DNA of 52,321 nt from Alkaliphilus peptidifermentans DSM 18978 (GTDB taxonomy: Bacteria > Bacillota > Clostridia > Peptostreptococcales > Natronincolaceae): contig NZ_FMUS01000033.1 in assembly GCF_900101495.1 (NCBI RefSeq), positions 1 through 52,321 of the forward strand, in the 5' to 3' direction. The position numbers and the translations under genes were made by a program. Under the pieces are notes generated by a model. It ran no database searches. It worked only from the letters and a program-made list of their open reading frames with translations, and was not told where the DNA came from. Below are positions 52,065 to 52,321 of this stretch, one piece after another; within the stretch, counting starts at the first letter, position 1, and every line of letters starts with the position of its first letter.

Positions 52065-52321
52065 ATGACTAAAAGAGATAGAAGAACCTATACTGATGAA
52101 TTTAAAGCCCAAATGGTAAAACTCTATGAAAGCGGCAAACCTAAGCATGAAATTATGAAAGAATACGATTTAACGCCAACTGCCTTTAATACCTGGATTA
52201 AAAGAAGTCAATCATCAGGCTCCTTCAAGGAAAAGGATAATCTTTCTCCTGAAGAACTTGAACTGATAAAGCTCAGAAAAGAGAATCAAAAGCTAAAGAT
52301 GGAAAACGATATTTTAAAGCA
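51988..52321 (+). mobile_element. IS3-family insertion sequence, left end, cut by the window edge
   Basis: The transposase OrfA starts at 52065. Upstream, TGGGCTACAATTAACTAGACA (51988-52008) begins with TG and contains a TAGACA block as in IS3-family terminal repeats. The boundary is not confirmed, because the right end lies outside the window. Confidence 0.7.
52065..52321 (+). CDS. IS3-family transposase OrfA, 3' truncated by the window
   Basis: The first 85 residues are visible. RRTYTDEFKAQMVKLYESGK and TPTAFNTWIKRS form the helix-turn-helix typical of IS3-family OrfA. KLRKENQKLKMENDILK is the leucine-zipper-like end used for multimerisation and for the frameshift product OrfAB. AAAGGAG precedes the ATG. 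OrfB with the DDE catalytic domain should follow outside the window. Confidence 0.9.
   Translation, partial: MTKRDRRTYTDEFKAQMVKLYESGKPKHEIMKEYDLTPTAFNTWIKRSQSSGSFKEKDNLSPEELELIKLRKENQKLKMENDILK

Overview
The window is typical of a low-GC, anaerobic, spore-forming member of the Clostridia. The evidence is a selenocysteine formate dehydrogenase, a GerMN sporulation-type protein, the murB-rapZ-yvcK-whiA core, formyl-tetrahydrofolate ligase, tryptophanase and AT-rich codon use with strong AGGAGG-type ribosome binding sites. An Alkaliphilus-like genus fits, but that is a guess. I see no rRNA, tRNA or CRISPR array.

Layout. (1) 1-6830 is a formate dehydrogenase and molybdenum-cofactor block. It holds a truncated NADH-binding subunit, the catalytic subunit with an in-frame UGA (Sec) and its SECIS hairpin, a ferritin-like protein, fdhD, a Moco-type riboswitch, moaA and a MOSC protein. 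(2) 6859-9471 holds a DUF5050-like lipoprotein and an orphan membrane-anchored solute-binding protein. (3) 9722-18386 is the murB-rapZ-yvcK...whiA core, split by an amino-acid catabolism group (Lrp regulator, ornithine aminotransferase, tryptophanase) and followed by an HD-GYP protein. (4) 19651-22600 is a variable region bounded by a 56-bp perfect direct repeat. It carries a secreted trypsin-like protease, a small anchored protein and a decayed coding remnant. (5) 22916-29496 is a histidine-degradation operon (fhs-hutU-ftcD-hutI-fchA, no hutH), followed by a 1013-residue BTAD-ATPase-TPR regulator. (6) 32842-35199 holds a PrcB-like protein, a PilZ protein and the yqeC-mocA pair. (7) 35417-44169 is core metabolism: dnaE, a small DUF2007-like protein, pfkA, pyk, a thioesterase, an FxsA-like protein and a ferredoxin-type aldo/keto reductase. 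(8) 44310-49146 holds dapA with a divergent AraC regulator, a GerMN protein and an rlmD-type methyltransferase. (9) 49147-52321 is an eroding region with an acyltransferase, orphan coding fragments, a frameshifted relic of an rlmD-type C-terminal tail and the start of an IS3-family element.

How it works together. Two blocks meet in one-carbon metabolism. Histidine breakdown delivers formimino groups to tetrahydrofolate (FtcD, FchA). Fhs, running in reverse, can release formate with ATP formation, and formate dehydrogenase can oxidise the formate to CO2. FdhD, MoaA, the MOSC protein and the riboswitch support the molybdenum enzyme. YqeC and MocA point to a selenium-dependent molybdenum hydroxylase elsewhere in the genome.

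The least ordinary material is non-coding. There are arrays of 7-bp units at several loci, one of which runs into the 3' end of mocA, and two loci combine such arrays with an AAATTTGC-NN-GCAAATTT palindrome. There is also the direct-repeat-bounded protease region and the relic-rich right end. I saw no clear new defence or biosynthetic system.
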